A stretch of DNA of 64,000 nucleotides from Eulemur rufifrons (lineage: Eukaryota; Chordata; Mammalia; Primates; Lemuridae), in assembly GCF_041146395.1 (NCBI RefSeq), contig NC_091002.1, positions 6,194,501 to 6,258,500 on the forward strand. Direction: 5' to 3'. The notes beneath the pieces were generated by a model, which saw only the letters and a program-made list of their open reading frames with translations, did not search any database and was not told where the DNA came from. Below are positions 33,823-48,179 of this stretch, piece after piece. A program made the position numbers and the translations under genes. The first letter of the stretch is position 1. Each line of letters opens with the position of its first letter.

Positions 33823-34526
33823 TAGTACAGCCATTATGGAAAACAGCATAGTGGTTCCTCAAAAAATTAAAAATAGAACTACCATAAGATCCAGCGATCC
33901 CACTGCTGGGTATATGTCCAAAGGAGATAAAATCAGTAACTCAAAGAGATGTCTGCACTCACATGTTCAGTGCAGCATTATTCACAATAACCAACATATA
34001 GAATTAGCCTAAGTATTATCCAGCCTTTAAAAAGAAGGAAATCCTGTCTTTTGCAACAACATGGATGACTGCGGGACATTACACTAAGTGAAATAAGTCA
34101 GGCATGGAAAGGCAAATACTGCATGATTTTACTTATAGTGGAATATAAAATAGCCAAACTCACAGAAGCAGAGAGCACCAAGGTGTTACCAGGGGCTGAG
34201 CAGCCTTGGGGTGGGGAGGAGGCAGATGTTAGTTAGCCAAAGGACACAAAGTTTCAGTTATGCAGGACAAGTAATTTCTAGAGATCTAATGTACAGCATG
34301 GTGACTATAGTTAACAATACTGTATTGTATACTTGAAATGTGCTAAGAAACTAGATCTTAAATGTTCTCACCACACACACATACACACACACACACAGTA
34401 ACTATGTGAGGTGATGGATATGTTAATTAGCTTGATTGTGGTAATCATTTCACAACGTATACATATATCAAAACATCACATTGTACACTGAAAACATATA
34501 CAATTTCAATAAAACTAGAGGAAAAA
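33823..34526 (+). mobile_element. L1 3' fragment nested in older L1, 12-bp TSD
   Basis: It begins TAGTACAGCCATTATGGAAA and ends CAATTTCAATAAAACTAGAG with poly-A. It is flanked by AAGAATTGCTGC at 33811-33822 and 34527-34538. The older L1 reads continuously if the fragment is removed. It includes a (CA)n run at about 34372-34398. Confidence 0.85.
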
Positions 34527-34634
34527 AAGAATTGCTGCCAAGGCAACTGGGTAGCCATATCCAAAAAATAAACCTGAACCATCACTTCATACAAAAATTA
34601 ACTCAAAAGGGATCAGAGATGTAAATTAACAGCA

Positions 34635-35222
34635 TCTGCACGAGGTCCCATGTTTTCTCTCGAACACAGCCCTGTATGGGACATTGTGTGCAAGGCCACA
34701 CAGTGTGTCCTTTTCACCTTGTCAGTCCTCACAGTTGCGGGTATTGCTTATGCCCTTTTCCACCTGATGGTCTGCACCTTCCATCTAAAACATCGCCCCA
34801 TTTAGCAGGAAGGAGCTTGAGACTCCGTCGCCCCTCCTCCCATCCATGTGGAAGGGGAAAATTGACAGTGGCGAATATGCACCAGGGAAAATGGTCTGAA
34901 AAAGGGTAAAAGTGTTTTCTGTCTCTTCAAAACCTCTCACTCTTTTTGAAAACTACAACCTACATCCCTGCCTCAGGCCAGGGGTCGGGAGAGGCAGGGG
35001 AGTGTCCTTTGTTCTTTGTGCCACAGGAGATGGCTAAAGGGAATTGCCTGGGCAGAGGTCAAGACACTGTGTTAGCCAAAAATGGGACTATGGTATTAAT
35101 AAGACATTTAGAAGCTCTGTACTTCTGCTCAGAGTCGGTACTTTGAGACTGGAGTCTGCCAACCTCCTCACTTGCCAGCAAATTAATAAACTCTTTCCTT
35201 CTCCTAAAAAAAATGTAACAGC
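34635..35222 (+). mobile_element. LTR-like insertion inside old L1
   Basis: Non-L1 sequence separates two parts of the same L1. It has an LTR-like end, CAAATTAATAAACTCTTTCC (a poly-A signal followed by U5-like sequence) and then TGTAACA. Ends and family are not certain. Confidence 0.5.
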
Positions 35223-36065
35223 AAAACTTAAAACTTGTGTAAAATCCCAATGACATTGGGCTAGGCAAAGATTTCTTAAGCAGGACAGAAAAAGCCTAAA
35301 GTAAAAAAAAATTGGTAAATTGGACTTTATCAAAATGAAACACTTCTGCTCTTTGAAAGACCTTGTTAAATACAATAAAATGCAAGCCATAGACTGGGAG
35401 AGAATACTTGCAAAAATATATATCCAACAAATGACTTACACCTGGAATACATCAAGAACTCTTACAGTATAAAAATAAGACAAGCAACCCAATCAAAAAA
35501 CGGGCAACCCAGCAATTCCACTCTTAGGTACATATATGTAAGAAAACTGAAAACATCTGTCTGCACAAAAACTTGTACACACGTTCATTGCAGCATTATT
35601 TGTAATAGCCAAAAAGTGGAAATTACTGAAACGTCTATCATTGATGAATGAATGAACAAAATTTGGCCCATCCATACAATGGAATTCAGACATAAAAAGA
35701 GTCCAAGTACTGATTCACACTGCAACAGGGATGACCCTTGAAAACATGATGCTACTGGGAGAAGCCAGACACAAAAGGCCACATATCATGTGATTCCATT
35801 GACAAGAAATGTCCAGAATAGGCAAATCCATAAAGACACAAAATAGATTAGCAATTTCCAGGGGCTGGGGCAGGGTGGGGTGGGGTGGCGATATGACTAC
35901 TAATGGGTATGGGGTTTCTTTTGGGGGTAATGAAAACATTCTTGAATTAGATAGGGTTGATGGTGGCACAACTTTGTGAATATGCTAAAAAGCACTGAAT
36001 TGTACACTTTAAGAAAGGATGAATTTTATGGTATTGAGTTATATCTTAATGCAAGTATTTTTTAA

Positions 36066-37045
36066 ATGCACAAAGGACAGACTTTCAAATTACCTAAAAT
36101 GGCCAAAATAAAAATACTTAGTCTACAAGTGTGGCAATGGCACAAAAGAAAAAATGGGCAAAAGATATGAACAGACACTTCACCAGAGGGTATACATGAA
36201 TGGCTAATGGAAAAGATGCTCAACAATTGGCCATTAGGGAAATACACTTTGAAGTTACAATGAGATACCATGACACACTCAGTAGAATGGCTAAAATTAG
36301 AAAGACTGACCATACCATATGTTGGACAGAAGGGAGAGAAACTGGAACTCTCATACACTGCTAGTGGAAATGTATAAACGATACAAGCATATTGGAAAAA
36401 AATTGGCAGCTTCTTAAAAAGTGAGTTATACACCTACCATATGATCCAGCCACCCTATTCCAAGGCATTTATTTATCTAAGAGAAATGAAAGCACATTTC
36501 CATACAAACACTTTTACACGTGTGTTCAAGTACATGTACTTGACCGAGCAGCTTTATCTGTAATAGCAAAATACTGGAAACCATCCACATGTCCATCAAC
36601 AAGTGAATGCATAAACAAATTTTAGTTTATCCATACAATGGACTCCTCCTCACCAATAAAAAGGCATGAACAATTAACACACACAACAGCATGGATAAAC
36701 TGCATAATAGTTATACTGATTAAAGAAGACAGATAAAAAAGAAAATATATTGTGTCATTCCATTTTCACAAAATAGAAAATGCAAACTAAGCTACAGTAA
36801 CAGTAGGCAGAGAGGTGGCTGTCTAGGGGTGGACATCCATGGAAAGGCAGGAGGGAGGCATGACAAGGGGATGGGGAATCTTTGGGGGCAATGGAGATGT
36901 TCATTATCTTGATGGTGGGACAGTGTCACAAGTGTACACAGATGTCAAAATTGATCAAACTGTACACTTTTAACATGTGCACTTTGTCGTACATCAATCT
37001 TAATGAATCTGTAAAGAAGTAAAAAAATAAATTTAATAATTCCTT
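36066..37045 (+). mobile_element. Second old L1 3' end
   Basis: L1 tail motifs such as AACTGGAACTCTCATACACT and CCATATGATCCAGCCACCCT repeat those upstream, showing a separate tandem 3' end that closes at about 37.03 kb with an A-run. Confidence 0.65.
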
Positions 37046-37374
37046 CACCCTCCTACCAAAAACACAGATCCTTTGGGTATTCAACCTAGAACACGACTCC
37101 ATTACTCCTTGATTTATAGGTTGTCATACAGAATCTTAATGCTCTCTCTTTTTAATACAGGAGAGATGGAATTATTGTTGATGCTTTATGTAGTCATTGC
37201 TTCTTCGCATTCTGCCCCAGAGCTCCCTCCCTCTTGCTTTGCCACTTGCTTCCTGCCTCTCAGGTCCTTCAGGTGCGATCCCTTCATCTCAGCTGGAAGT
37301 ACATCCTCCAGACTTTCCTTCCTGAGAACCTTCTGTGACAACTTATCAGTCTCTGTCTGAATGTATCTTTATGT
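37046..37374. other. Unassigned intergenic sequence
   Basis: No recognised repeat or exon. Confidence 0.5.
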
Positions 37375-37635
37375 TGTCTTAGTTCACTTTGTGCTGCTAT
37401 GACAGGATACCTGAGACTGGGTAATTTATAAAGAACAGAGATTTATTTCTTACAGTTCTGGAGGCTGGGAAGTCCAAGGACAAGGAGCCTTATCTGGCCA
37501 GGGACTTCTTGCTGCCTCATCCCATGGCAGAAAGCTGAAGGGCAAGAGAGGGTGCACGCACACGACAGAGAAGGGGTGGGGGGAGAGAGAGAAAGAGAGT
37601 GTAAGGGGGCCAAACGGGGGCCAAACTCAATCTTT
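37375..37635 (-). mobile_element. MST/THE1-type MaLR LTR fragment
   Basis: TGTCTTAGTTCACTTTGTGC and GATACCTGAGACTGGGTAAT are the reverse complement of the MST/THE1 LTR 3' end. It stops where an ERV LTR begins at 37636. Confidence 0.75.
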
Positions 37636-38029
37636 TGTCAACCTAAATAAAAAACAGAGAGAGAGTCTCTAAAAGAAAATTGTTTATTCGGGAATAGGCA
37701 TTGCAATGGGGATACTTGTTCCATAGTCAATTATGTGTGTATTTAGGGAAGTAAAAGAAGACAAAGGTTTTTAAAGGAAAAATGAGGAGGATCACATAGT
37801 TGTTTTGAGTCATTTATCCTTGGCTACAAAGATTAATAACAAGGATGATGCCAGTCCGAGGTTGGACAGGCAGTTCCTGGGCAGATGCTCTCACAAAAGT
37901 ACTTTTTTGGTGCAAGGTTGTAGTTTTTGCAGTCTTTTCTGGAGAACCCTCCCTTCATGGCCTTTCCTGGCTCTATTTGTCAGGGTTTCTAACACAGGTG
38001 ACGCCATTTTGATTCTGACAACTTTCACA
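37636..38029 (-). mobile_element. ERV 3' LTR, copy A
   Basis: On the minus strand it starts TGTGAAAGTTGTCAGAATCA and ends ATTTAGGTTGACA (TG...CA). It has CCCGAATAAACAATT as poly-A signal. It is collinear with copies B (40337-40782) and C (45244-46066). Confidence 0.8.
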
Positions 38030-39300
<1,271 letters not shown>

Positions 39301-40336
39301 TGGGCATTTTATTGATCTATCTTCTAGTTCACTAATATTCTTTTAATCTGTATCCAATGTAAGCCACATCTGTTAACTGGATTTGGGGTGATTGTATTCT
39401 TTTTGTGTGTGTGTGGTCTAAAACTCTTTTAATTGCACATTTGTGTCTTGGGTTATCCCTGGGATGGTGAACCCCCTCCTCATTCCTAATCCCAGCTACA
39501 CAGGTACAATCTGGCATTGTGGTCTGGCTGCTAGCAGGCAGCGAGGATTGTATGCTTTAGCTCTAGAATTTTTCAAAATTTCCCATCATTTTTTTCTGGT
39601 TTTCTGTTCCCTGTTTCCTAGTATATTCCAGGTTGTCTCTTTTTAAAAGAGATATATTAATATATTAAGTATAGCTAAGTTTTAAATCTGCATCTGATAA
39701 TTTTGCTGTTTTTGTGATCATTTGTGGCCAATTTCTTTTTTCCTCCTCATGGTGCTACGTTCCCCTGTGTATTTGGTTTGCTTTAACTAAGTATTACTCC
39801 TTGCCCTTGATAAATTATTTGTTGAGCTTCCCAAGGCCTAGGATGAAGACTCCTTCCTGCAGAGATAGTCTGAATGTGCTTCTGCTGGTTGCCAAGAGCA
39901 TTACAAGTCCAGAACTATTAAAAATCATTTTATTGTTTACATGTCCTTGGACCACTCAATGATGTACGTTTTGGTCACAATTCCATGCCACAGAAGGCAC
40001 TTGTTTAAAACGCATCAGAGGTGGGTTTTCCCTTCCTTCTCCCCTCAGTATCAAAGCAACAAACTCCTAGGACTCTGGGGAAGGAGAAGGGCCTGGGTCT
40101 ACCTTTGATCTCCCTGACTCTGCTTCATGTGTGGGGGAGGTGGTGGCGTATGGGACTCCTGAGATTAACCACTGAAGCTTTGAGACCAGAGGGTGTTGGC
40201 TGTCACTTTTCTTCTCTCTGCCCCACAAGGTGTCCAAGGCCTCAGCTAAGTTGACCTAACATGGTCAAAAACAAACTCTTGATGCCCCACCCTCGCACCC
40301 ACTCCTCCCTGTCTTCCCCTGGGTAAATCTTGATGC
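39301..40336. other. Unassigned intergenic sequence
   Basis: Low-complexity and unique sequence with no recognised exon or repeat. Confidence 0.45.
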
Positions 40337-40782
40337 TGTGAATGTCGTCATAATCAAAATGGAGCCAACTGTATTAAAAAAAAAAAAAAAAGCCCTGACA
40401 GATATAGCTGGGAAGGCCAGGAAGGGAGGGCTCCTAACGTACAAAGACTTTGCAAATAGCACAGCCCTGCACAAAGGCCATGACAACCTTACATAAAAAT
40501 AAATACTTCTGTGAAGACGTCTGCCCAGCAACTACCAGTCCGACCTCGGACTGGTATCATCCTTGTAATTGATCCTAGTAGCCAAGAATAATTAGCTCAG
40601 AATAATTAGCTCAGAACAATTATGGAATCCTCCTCATTTTTCATTTAAAAACCTTTGTCTTCATTTACTTCCCTGGATACACACATAGTTTTCTATGGCA
40701 TGTGTAGTCCCATTGCAATGCCTTATTCCTGAATAAATACAGTTTTCTTTTTGAGAGCCTCTGCTTGATATTTAGGCCGACA
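40337..40782 (+). mobile_element. ERV LTR, copy B
   Basis: It runs from TGTGAATGTCGTCATAATCA to TTTAGGCCGACA. It shares CACAAAGGCCATGACAACCT and CATTTAAAAACCTTTGTCTT with copies A and C. A short internal tandem duplication, AATAATTAGCTCAG, is present. Confidence 0.8.
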
Positions 40783-40795
40783 TAAATGGCGTCCA

Positions 40796-40906
40796 GGGCT
40801 GAAGCAGGAGGATGGCTGGAGCCCAGGAGTTCTAGGCTGCAGCAGTGAGCTGTGATTGCGCCAGCCCACTCCAGCCTGGGTGACAGAGACCTCGGCCCTC
40901 ACTTCT

Positions 40907-40937
<31 letters not shown>

Positions 40938-40940
40938 CCA
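40796..40940 (+). mobile_element. Alu right-monomer fragment
   Basis: GCTGAAGCAGGAGGATGGC to TCCAGCCTGGGTGACAGAGA with an A-rich CAAAACAAAA tail, immediately downstream of LTR copy B. Confidence 0.85.
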
Positions 40941-41340
40941 GAAGCCTTAAAGGGCTTTTAAATCAATGGCTTTATAAATTACAACAGCTCCATAGAAACC
41001 AACAACCCTAGACCTAACAGGCATCCTTTTAAATATAAATGTAAGTTTGCCTGACTAACAATTGCTTAGGGTAATAGAACACAGTTCATTGAAGGATTGA
41101 TATCTTAAAAGAAAAAAAAAACTAGATAAATGTTTATAAAAGTTAGGTTTCAGGTAAAACAAGTCAAAATATTGAGGTCAGAGCAATAAATTGTATAAGG
41201 TATCTCCATCTGTCATTAAAATTGCTTTGTCTGCCATGCAGGGGCCAAAAGAGAAAAAAAGACTGAAAAAAATTATTAAAATGCTTCCTGCCCGCACTGA
41301 CTAGTCAAACAAACCAGATCTGCAAACAAAAGATAGATTT

Positions 41341-42143
41341 TGATAAAGGCCATTCTCACTGGAGTTAAGTGATATCGTGGATGCGGAGAGACAGGAACAC
41401 TCATACACTGCTGGTGGGACTGTAAACTAGTGCAACCCCTGTGGAAAACAATATGGAGATACCTTAAACAGATTCAAGTAGACCTACCATTCGATCCAGC
41501 AATCCCATTATTGGGCATCTACCCAGAAGAACAAAAGTCATTCTATAAAAAAGACACCTGCACCCGAATGTTTATAGCAGCACAATTCACAATTGCAAAG
41601 ATGTGGAAACAACCCAAATGCCCATCAATTCATGAATGGATTAGCAAAATGTGGTATATGTATACCATGGAATATTACTCAGCTATTAGAAATAATGGCA
41701 ATATGGCATCTCTTTGGTTCTCCTGGAGAGAGTTGGAACCCATTCTATTAAGTGAAGTATCCCAAGAATGGAAAAATAAGCACCACATGTACTCACCAGC
41801 AAACTGGTTTCCCTGATCATCACCTAAGTGTACATTTGGGAATAGCATCAATTGAGTATCGGACAGAGGTGGGGGCTGGGGGGAAGGGATGGGTGTATAC
41901 CTACTTGATGAGTGCGATGCGCACTGCCTGGGAAATGGACACGCTTGAAGTTCTGACTGGGGGGGATGGGGGTGGGGGGAGGGGATGGGTGTATACCTAC
42001 ATGATGAGTGTGATGTGCACTGTCTAGGGAATGGACACACTTGAAGCTCAGACTTGGGGGGAAAGGGGGACATCGGCAATATATATAACCTGAACTTTTG
42101 TACCCCCATAATGAGCTGAAATAAAAAAAATATTTTGATAAAA
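41341..42143 (+). mobile_element. Young 5'-truncated L1 with inverted 5' end and 13-bp TSD
   Basis: Flanking copies of AAAAGATAGATTT lie at 41328-41340 and 42144-42156. Bases 41341-41376 are antisense L1 ORF2 sequence, while the rest is sense, typical of twin-priming inversion. Bases 41430-41816 form an open ORF2 C-terminal fragment (L1-type LLGIYP and MEYYSAI motifs). The 3' UTR contains two about 95-bp G-rich repeats and ends AATGAGCTGAAATAAAA. Confidence 0.92.
41871..42060 (+). repeat. Tandemly duplicated G-rich L1 3' UTR unit
   Basis: Two copies of a unit contain GGGATGGGTGTATACCTAC, GATGAGTG and AAATGGACACGCTTGAAG or its variant GAATGGACACACTTGAAG. Each is preceded by long G runs. Confidence 0.85.
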
Positions 42144-42188
42144 AAAAGATAGATTTGTTACTAAAAATTTAAGGGTACTTGGGGATTT

Positions 42189-42477
<289 letters not shown>

Positions 42478-43592
42478 AGATTTTGTTTTTCTTATACAAT
42501 TAAGCAAGTCTTAGATAAAATGTAAATATTGAAAATTTAACCCTAAACTCATTTGAAACTTAAAAAAAAGAAAAACAAGGATAAAAGAGATTTTCTAAAA
42601 TCCAATTGCTTTACCCAAAATTTTGATCCACAGCCTTCATCATATTACCTATCAGCGCAAATAAAGTTTAACCATGTGAACAGGTCCCATTTTGTCAGAA
42701 ATATAATTTGGATCCAATTGTAATACTGTATCACTACCTTATGACTAAAATTCTAAAACGAAAACTATAAGATCTTTATTTGTGTGTGTGCATATGTGTT
42801 TAGGTGTGTTTATGCACTTGCATATGTATTATATGTTGTGTCTATATGGTAAAATTTGGCATAGATAGGCAAAAAATCCCTTAAAGAATTCTATTCAGAT
42901 TGGCTTAGATAAATAAGTGCTCATATAAACTACATACTAAATAACCGAAATGCCTTTTAGTTCCTGTGATTTAAGTAAATCTGTAATAAATAAGCTGGTT
43001 TTAAAATTACTGGTAAAATAAAAATAAAAATGTCTTAAAAATTGTCAACATACATTTTTGCCTGAGTTTACTTCAGACACTGTTATATTTGTCACTGCTA
43101 CATGTTTTAAGGTGTCAGGATTTGACACAAAGGATATGAAACTATAATACCAGGACATTATTAATAATAAAAAAAGATATAAAACTGTAAACCTAGCCTA
43201 AAACCAAATGATCTTTGTTTGTGTAATTCTTTGATAAGTAAGACTAATGTTGCTATTTTAGTGAAAATAGCTGTAACTTCTGAGTTATTGGCAAAATATC
43301 CATATACTTAAATTTAAGGTTCTCACTTAGATGAATACCTGATCTACACAGGATATAAAAATGGTTAATGGGGAAATAACTTGAAATGATAACTAGCTTT
43401 GTCTAATATCTCAGTTTACATAAGTAATCTAAGTGAATTATTTAAAACAAACAAATTGGGTAAATGTAAATAGGATAAACATTTATAAATAAACTTTTTA
43501 TGTAAATTGAAATATTAAACTTATGTTAAATTAAATGATAGATACCTATGAAATGCCTGGGTCATTTCTAAATAAGATAAAAAAAACTAAAA

Positions 43593-43888
<296 letters not shown>

Positions 43889-44682
43889 GATAAATACATA
43901 AAAATAAATATTTTGAAACTATATTGTTTAGTGTCTTGTTGCATCATGATACCTTTGACATCAGTGCCCAGGACAGTTGAATTAATATATTTTGCTAGAT
44001 TAAATTTAATTTTCAATGAGCAATCCTTAGCTCTGTCAAAGATCTTTTCATTGTCTAGGAATGTATATCAATATACATTTTAGGTATACAAATAAAAGAA
44101 AGCATTAAATAGGTGGGATGTATAAATAACACAAATGGGATTTGTGTAAATTATTAGTTTTGGGTTTTTTTGATGGTGGGGGAGGGCTGGGTTTGTACTC
44201 TTACTGGATTCGTTAAATAGAGTTACTATCAAAAAATTATATTATAGGGAAACCTGCTTTTAAAAATTATAAAATGGTTCTCATCTATAAAATACTAATG
44301 TCACAGTTCAAAATTGCTTCTTAGAAATTAAAGTTTCTAAGAGTTAAAATTCTGATTAATATACATATAATTCTATATATAAAGTCTACCAAAAAGATGT
44401 GGTTTTGATGACAGAAATTATAAGGAAGGTATAAAAATGTATTATTTATTGGGAAAAATAATTTTTTCTAATTCAGAGGTTAAAGGTTGTTTCAAAATAT
44501 GGATTTAGAAAGGAAATAGAAACAAGATAGAAAGGAACCAGTTAAGTATGAGAAAGAGAGAGAGAGATGTCAAGAAAGTTTTGGGTATGAAGATGTATTT
44601 TTGTTAAGAAAAGTTAAAAAAAGAGAATAATTTTGTATGAGAAAGAATCTTATAAGTTTTTGTCCTAAAGTAAAGTGATTGG

Positions 44683-44808
44683 GGTTGGCTGCGGTGGCTC
44701 ACACCTGTAATCCCAGTACTTTGGGAGGCCAAGGCAGGAGGATTGCTTGAAGCTAGGAATTTGAGATCAACCTGGGCAACATAGCAGACCCCACCTCTAC
44801 CAAAAATA
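44683..44808 (+). mobile_element. Alu left-monomer SINE
   Basis: GTTGGCTGCGGTGGCTCACA to CACCTCTACCAAAAATAATT. Confidence 0.85.
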
Positions 44809-45243
44809 ATTGGTTACCTTTAAGCCCAGGTTCATGGCTCAAAACTACTATGCAAACTGAGGTTATCATTTTACTTTGTATTTTTTTTAAACTTTGTACC
44901 TGCTACCAGTTGAATTTCTGCAGAAATACAACTCCCAATGGAATAAAGCTGGCCCAGCACTTTGAGATGATAGTCAATGCCTATGGCACAGACAAAATTG
45001 AACTTAAAAAATGGACTCCAGGCAGACCTAGCCTGAGAGCCACTCCCTCCAAATCTCCCTTGTTACTCAAATGTGGCTAAAAGGGTTTTCACAGACTCCT
45101 AGCTGCCAATTACTCCCTCTAATGAGGGGCCAGACTAGCAACCCAGACAGGTCCAACCCAGAACCAAGGGACAATCCAAACCTAATTACCGGATGATTGA
45201 TTAGTGATGTTTTTGGTGAAAGATCTTGACCTAAACAGGGAAA

Positions 45244-46066
45244 CGTGAAAGTTATCACAACCAAAATGGAGTTGGTTAAAAAAACAACACAACTTTTTTG
45301 TTGTGTTAAAAATCAACAATAAAAAACCCTGACAAATAGAGCCGGAGAGGCCAGGAAGAGAGGATTCTCATGAAGAAATGCCTGGCAACAAGAGCTATCA
45401 CAAAAGACTGCAAAACCCACAACCTTGCACAAAGGCCATTTCAATCTTACACAAAAAATACTTCTTTGAGGACATCTGCCCAGCAATTGCCTATGCAACC
45501 TTGGAATAGCATCACCCTTGTTATTGATCCTTGTAGCCAAGGATAATTATCTTAAAACAATTATGCAATCCTCATTTTTCATTTAAAAACCTTTGTCTTG
45601 GCCAGGCGTGGTGGCTCACGCCTGTAATCCTAGCTCTCTGGGAGGCCGAGGCAGGAGGATCGCTCGAGGTCAGGAGTTCAAGACCAGCCTGAGCAAGAGC
45701 GAGACCCCTTCTCTACTAAAAAAAAATAGAAAGAAATGATCTGGACAGCTAAAAATATATATAGAAAAAAAAATTAGCCAGGCATGGTGGCACATGCCTG
45801 TAGTCCCAGCTGCTCGGGAGGCCGAGGCAGAAGGATCGCTTAAGCCCAGGGGTTTGAGGTTGCTGTGAGCTAGGCTGACGCCATGGCACTCTAGCCAGGG
45901 CAAAAGAGCGAGACTCTGTCTCAAAAAAAAAAAACCTTTGTCTTATTTTATCTCCCTGAATATGCATATAATTACTGCAGCACGTGCATTCCCACTGCAA
46001 TGCACGATTCCTGGATCAATATTATTTCCTTTTAGACAGCCTCTCTCTGTGTCATTTAGGTTGACA
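45244..46066 (+). mobile_element. ERV 3' LTR, copy C, carrying an Alu
   Basis: Starting after the purine tract, it runs CGTGAAAGTTATCACAACCA to GTCATTTAGGTTGACA. Removing the Alu at 45600-45930 leaves about 490 bp collinear with copies A and B. A hairpin, AACACAAC-T6-GTTGTGTT, lies at 45286-45307. Confidence 0.8.
45600..45930 (+). mobile_element. Lemur-type dimeric Alu inside LTR copy C
   Basis: The TSD AAAACCTTTGTCTT lies at 45586-45599 and 45931-45944. It carries the AGAAAGAAATGA and TCTGGACAGC linker. Confidence 0.97.
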
Positions 46067-47142
46067 CTCTCATCTTAGCCTCTTCTGTTTCTCTCACATC
46101 CTGGACCCAAACCAGCAGCAGCAACTCCCGTGTGCTCCACTCCCCAAGTCAGTACCCTGCTCTGCGAAGGTGATCGCAGGGTTGCGGTGAGGGTTAGTGG
46201 GGTTGGGCTCCTGCCTGGTAAGAGTTAGTGGTGGCGGGTCTGTGGATGCATCTGGTCTGGAAGGAGGAAAAGGTCCCTGAGCCATTGTCTAGGCAGAGCC
46301 CAAGGCAAGCACAAGGCATTGATCTCTGGGGTCCCCGGGAGCAGCCTTCAGATGCCCCAAGCCACACCTCTGTCCCACAGTGTCAGCACCTGAGTGAGTG
46401 TAGAAGCTACTGGGTTCTACACATTGGGGGAGGGACTCATTTCCAGAGACTTCTGATATCACTACAGGCACCAGCCAGACTTCCCCTCTGAGCCCAGGCC
46501 TGGAAAGCTGACATCTCAAGTTCACATTTCCAAAATGAATCTACACAGGGCAACCATTCTCCCTGCACCCCTGCATTTCTTATCCCCAAAGGTGACCCCA
46601 CCACTGGCCCAGCCCCTCTCACTCCCTGCACCCGGGCCCCACATCCAACCACCCACCCAGCCTCCTGCCAGCGGCAGAGGCCTCTCCACCACGTGCCCTG
46701 ACCCCTCCCATCCCGTGCCAGAGCAGCCCCACCCCTGTTTAAAGAGTCTTCTAGCCTTCTACAAGGTGGTGACACCTGTAGTCCTAGCTACTTGGGGGTC
46801 CCAGGTGGGAGAACCCTTAAGCACAGGAGTTTGAGGCTGCAGTGAGCTGTGATCACACCACTACACTCCAGTCTGGGCCACAGAGCGAGACCCAGTCTCT
46901 AAAAAGAAAAAAAGTGGAGCTCCTCCCCAGGCACCCACCTGTGTGGCTGCCCTTCTCTGTGCCTACACAGGTCCAAGTGGGTGCCCTGGGCCCCTGAGCA
47001 TCCCACACCTCCTGTGGACGTTCTGGATGCTGCAGACACTGCAGGGAGAGAGACAGACGCAGACCCCTGCCCTCACTGGGCTCACTTCTCAGAGAAGATA
47101 GAGACCAGGCACTGTCTACCACAGCACACAGACAATCTGGAC
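46067..47142. other. Unique intergenic sequence with one Alu fragment
   Basis: The GC content rises and no exon is recognised. An Alu right-monomer fragment lies at 46764-46912. Confidence 0.5.
46764..46912 (+). mobile_element. Alu right-monomer fragment
   Basis: GGTGGTGACACCTGTAGTCC to GAGCGAGACCCAGTCTCTAA with an A-tail. Confidence 0.85.
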
Positions 47143-47339
47143 CAGATCATTCTTGGTGGGGGCTGTTCTGCACACTGCAGTATGTTCAGCTGCATCCCTG
47201 GCCTGTCCCTACGAGATGCCAGTAGCACTCCCCCCACCCCACACAGCCGTGACAACCCCGACTGTCTCCAGATATTGCCAAATATCCCTGAGGGCAAAAC
47301 TGCCTCCCCCATCCCCATCCCTGCCTTGAGAACTACTGG
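47143..47339 (-). mobile_element. MER5A-like hAT-Charlie MITE
   Basis: TTCTTGGTGGGGGCTGTTCT, GATGCCAGTAGCACTCCCCC and the end CTTGAGAACTACTG match MER5A reversed, as remembered. Confidence 0.75.
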
Positions 47340-47436
47340 ATGCAATGAACGAACGATCAACATATTCAGTAAAGTATATAGTTCAGTGAGAAAATGAAAA
47401 CAATAGAATGGGGTGGGGATAGGGAGGATGGGGTGG

Positions 47437-47844
47437 TACTATGGATTGAATGTCTGTGTCCCCCCAAACCTCCTGTGTTGGAGCACTGACCCCAGTGTGG
47501 CCATAGTTGAAGAAGGGGCCCCTAAGGAAGTAATTAAGGTTAAATGAGGTCACAAGGGTGGGGCCCTGATCTGACAGGATTAGTGTCCCTATAAGAAGAG
47601 ACACTGAGAGCTCACTTGCTGTCCCTTTCTCTTTTCCAGCACACACACTGGGGAAAGGCCTTTTGAGGACATAGCAAAAAGGTGTCATTCTGCAAGCCAG
47701 GACAAGGGCTTTTATCCAAAACTGAACTGGCCAATGCCTTGCTCTTGGACGTCTGACCTCCAGAATGGTGAGAAAATGAATTTCTGAGGTTTAGGCCCCC
47801 CGGCCTGTGGAATTTTGTTGTGGCAGCCCACACAGACTAAAATA
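47437..47844 (+). mobile_element. MaLR/MST-like solo LTR
   Basis: It runs from TACTATGGATTGAATGTCTG to TTGTTGTGGCAGCCCACACA and then GACTAAAATA. It contains CCCTATAAGAAGAGACACTG, typical of this LTR group. Confidence 0.7.
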
Positions 47845-48179
47845 GGTGGGTTGGAATTGGCAGGTGGCCTACTTAGGGTGGGTGGTCTGAGTCTCACCAC
47901 GAAGAAAAGATTTGAGCAAAGCCTTGATGGGGGGAGGAGAAGCCAAGCCCCTGGGCTATCTGCAGGAACTGGCCAGAGCAGCCAGAGTGTCCCAGGCCGG
48001 GCAAGGTGGCTATGTGGCTTGCCTGAGTGGGCAGGGAGCAGATGGAGGGCAGGCTGGGAGGTAGACAGGTTACCTTGACAGCCTCCCAGCCATGGCAGGG
48101 CTTGGATTACCACTATGGGTGACATGGGTGCCTCAGAGGGTCATGGACAGAGGGTACAGTCTGACAATGATTTAAAAGG

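Noticed and set aside
41430..41816. 129-codon ORF that looks like a real protein
   Set aside because: It is the C-terminal end of L1 ORF2 inside a TSD-flanked L1 insertion, not a host gene.
45286..45307. Hairpin AACACAAC-T6-GTTGTGTT as a transcription terminator
   Set aside because: It looks like a rho-independent terminator, but it sits in an ERV LTR of a eukaryotic genome, where that mechanism does not apply.
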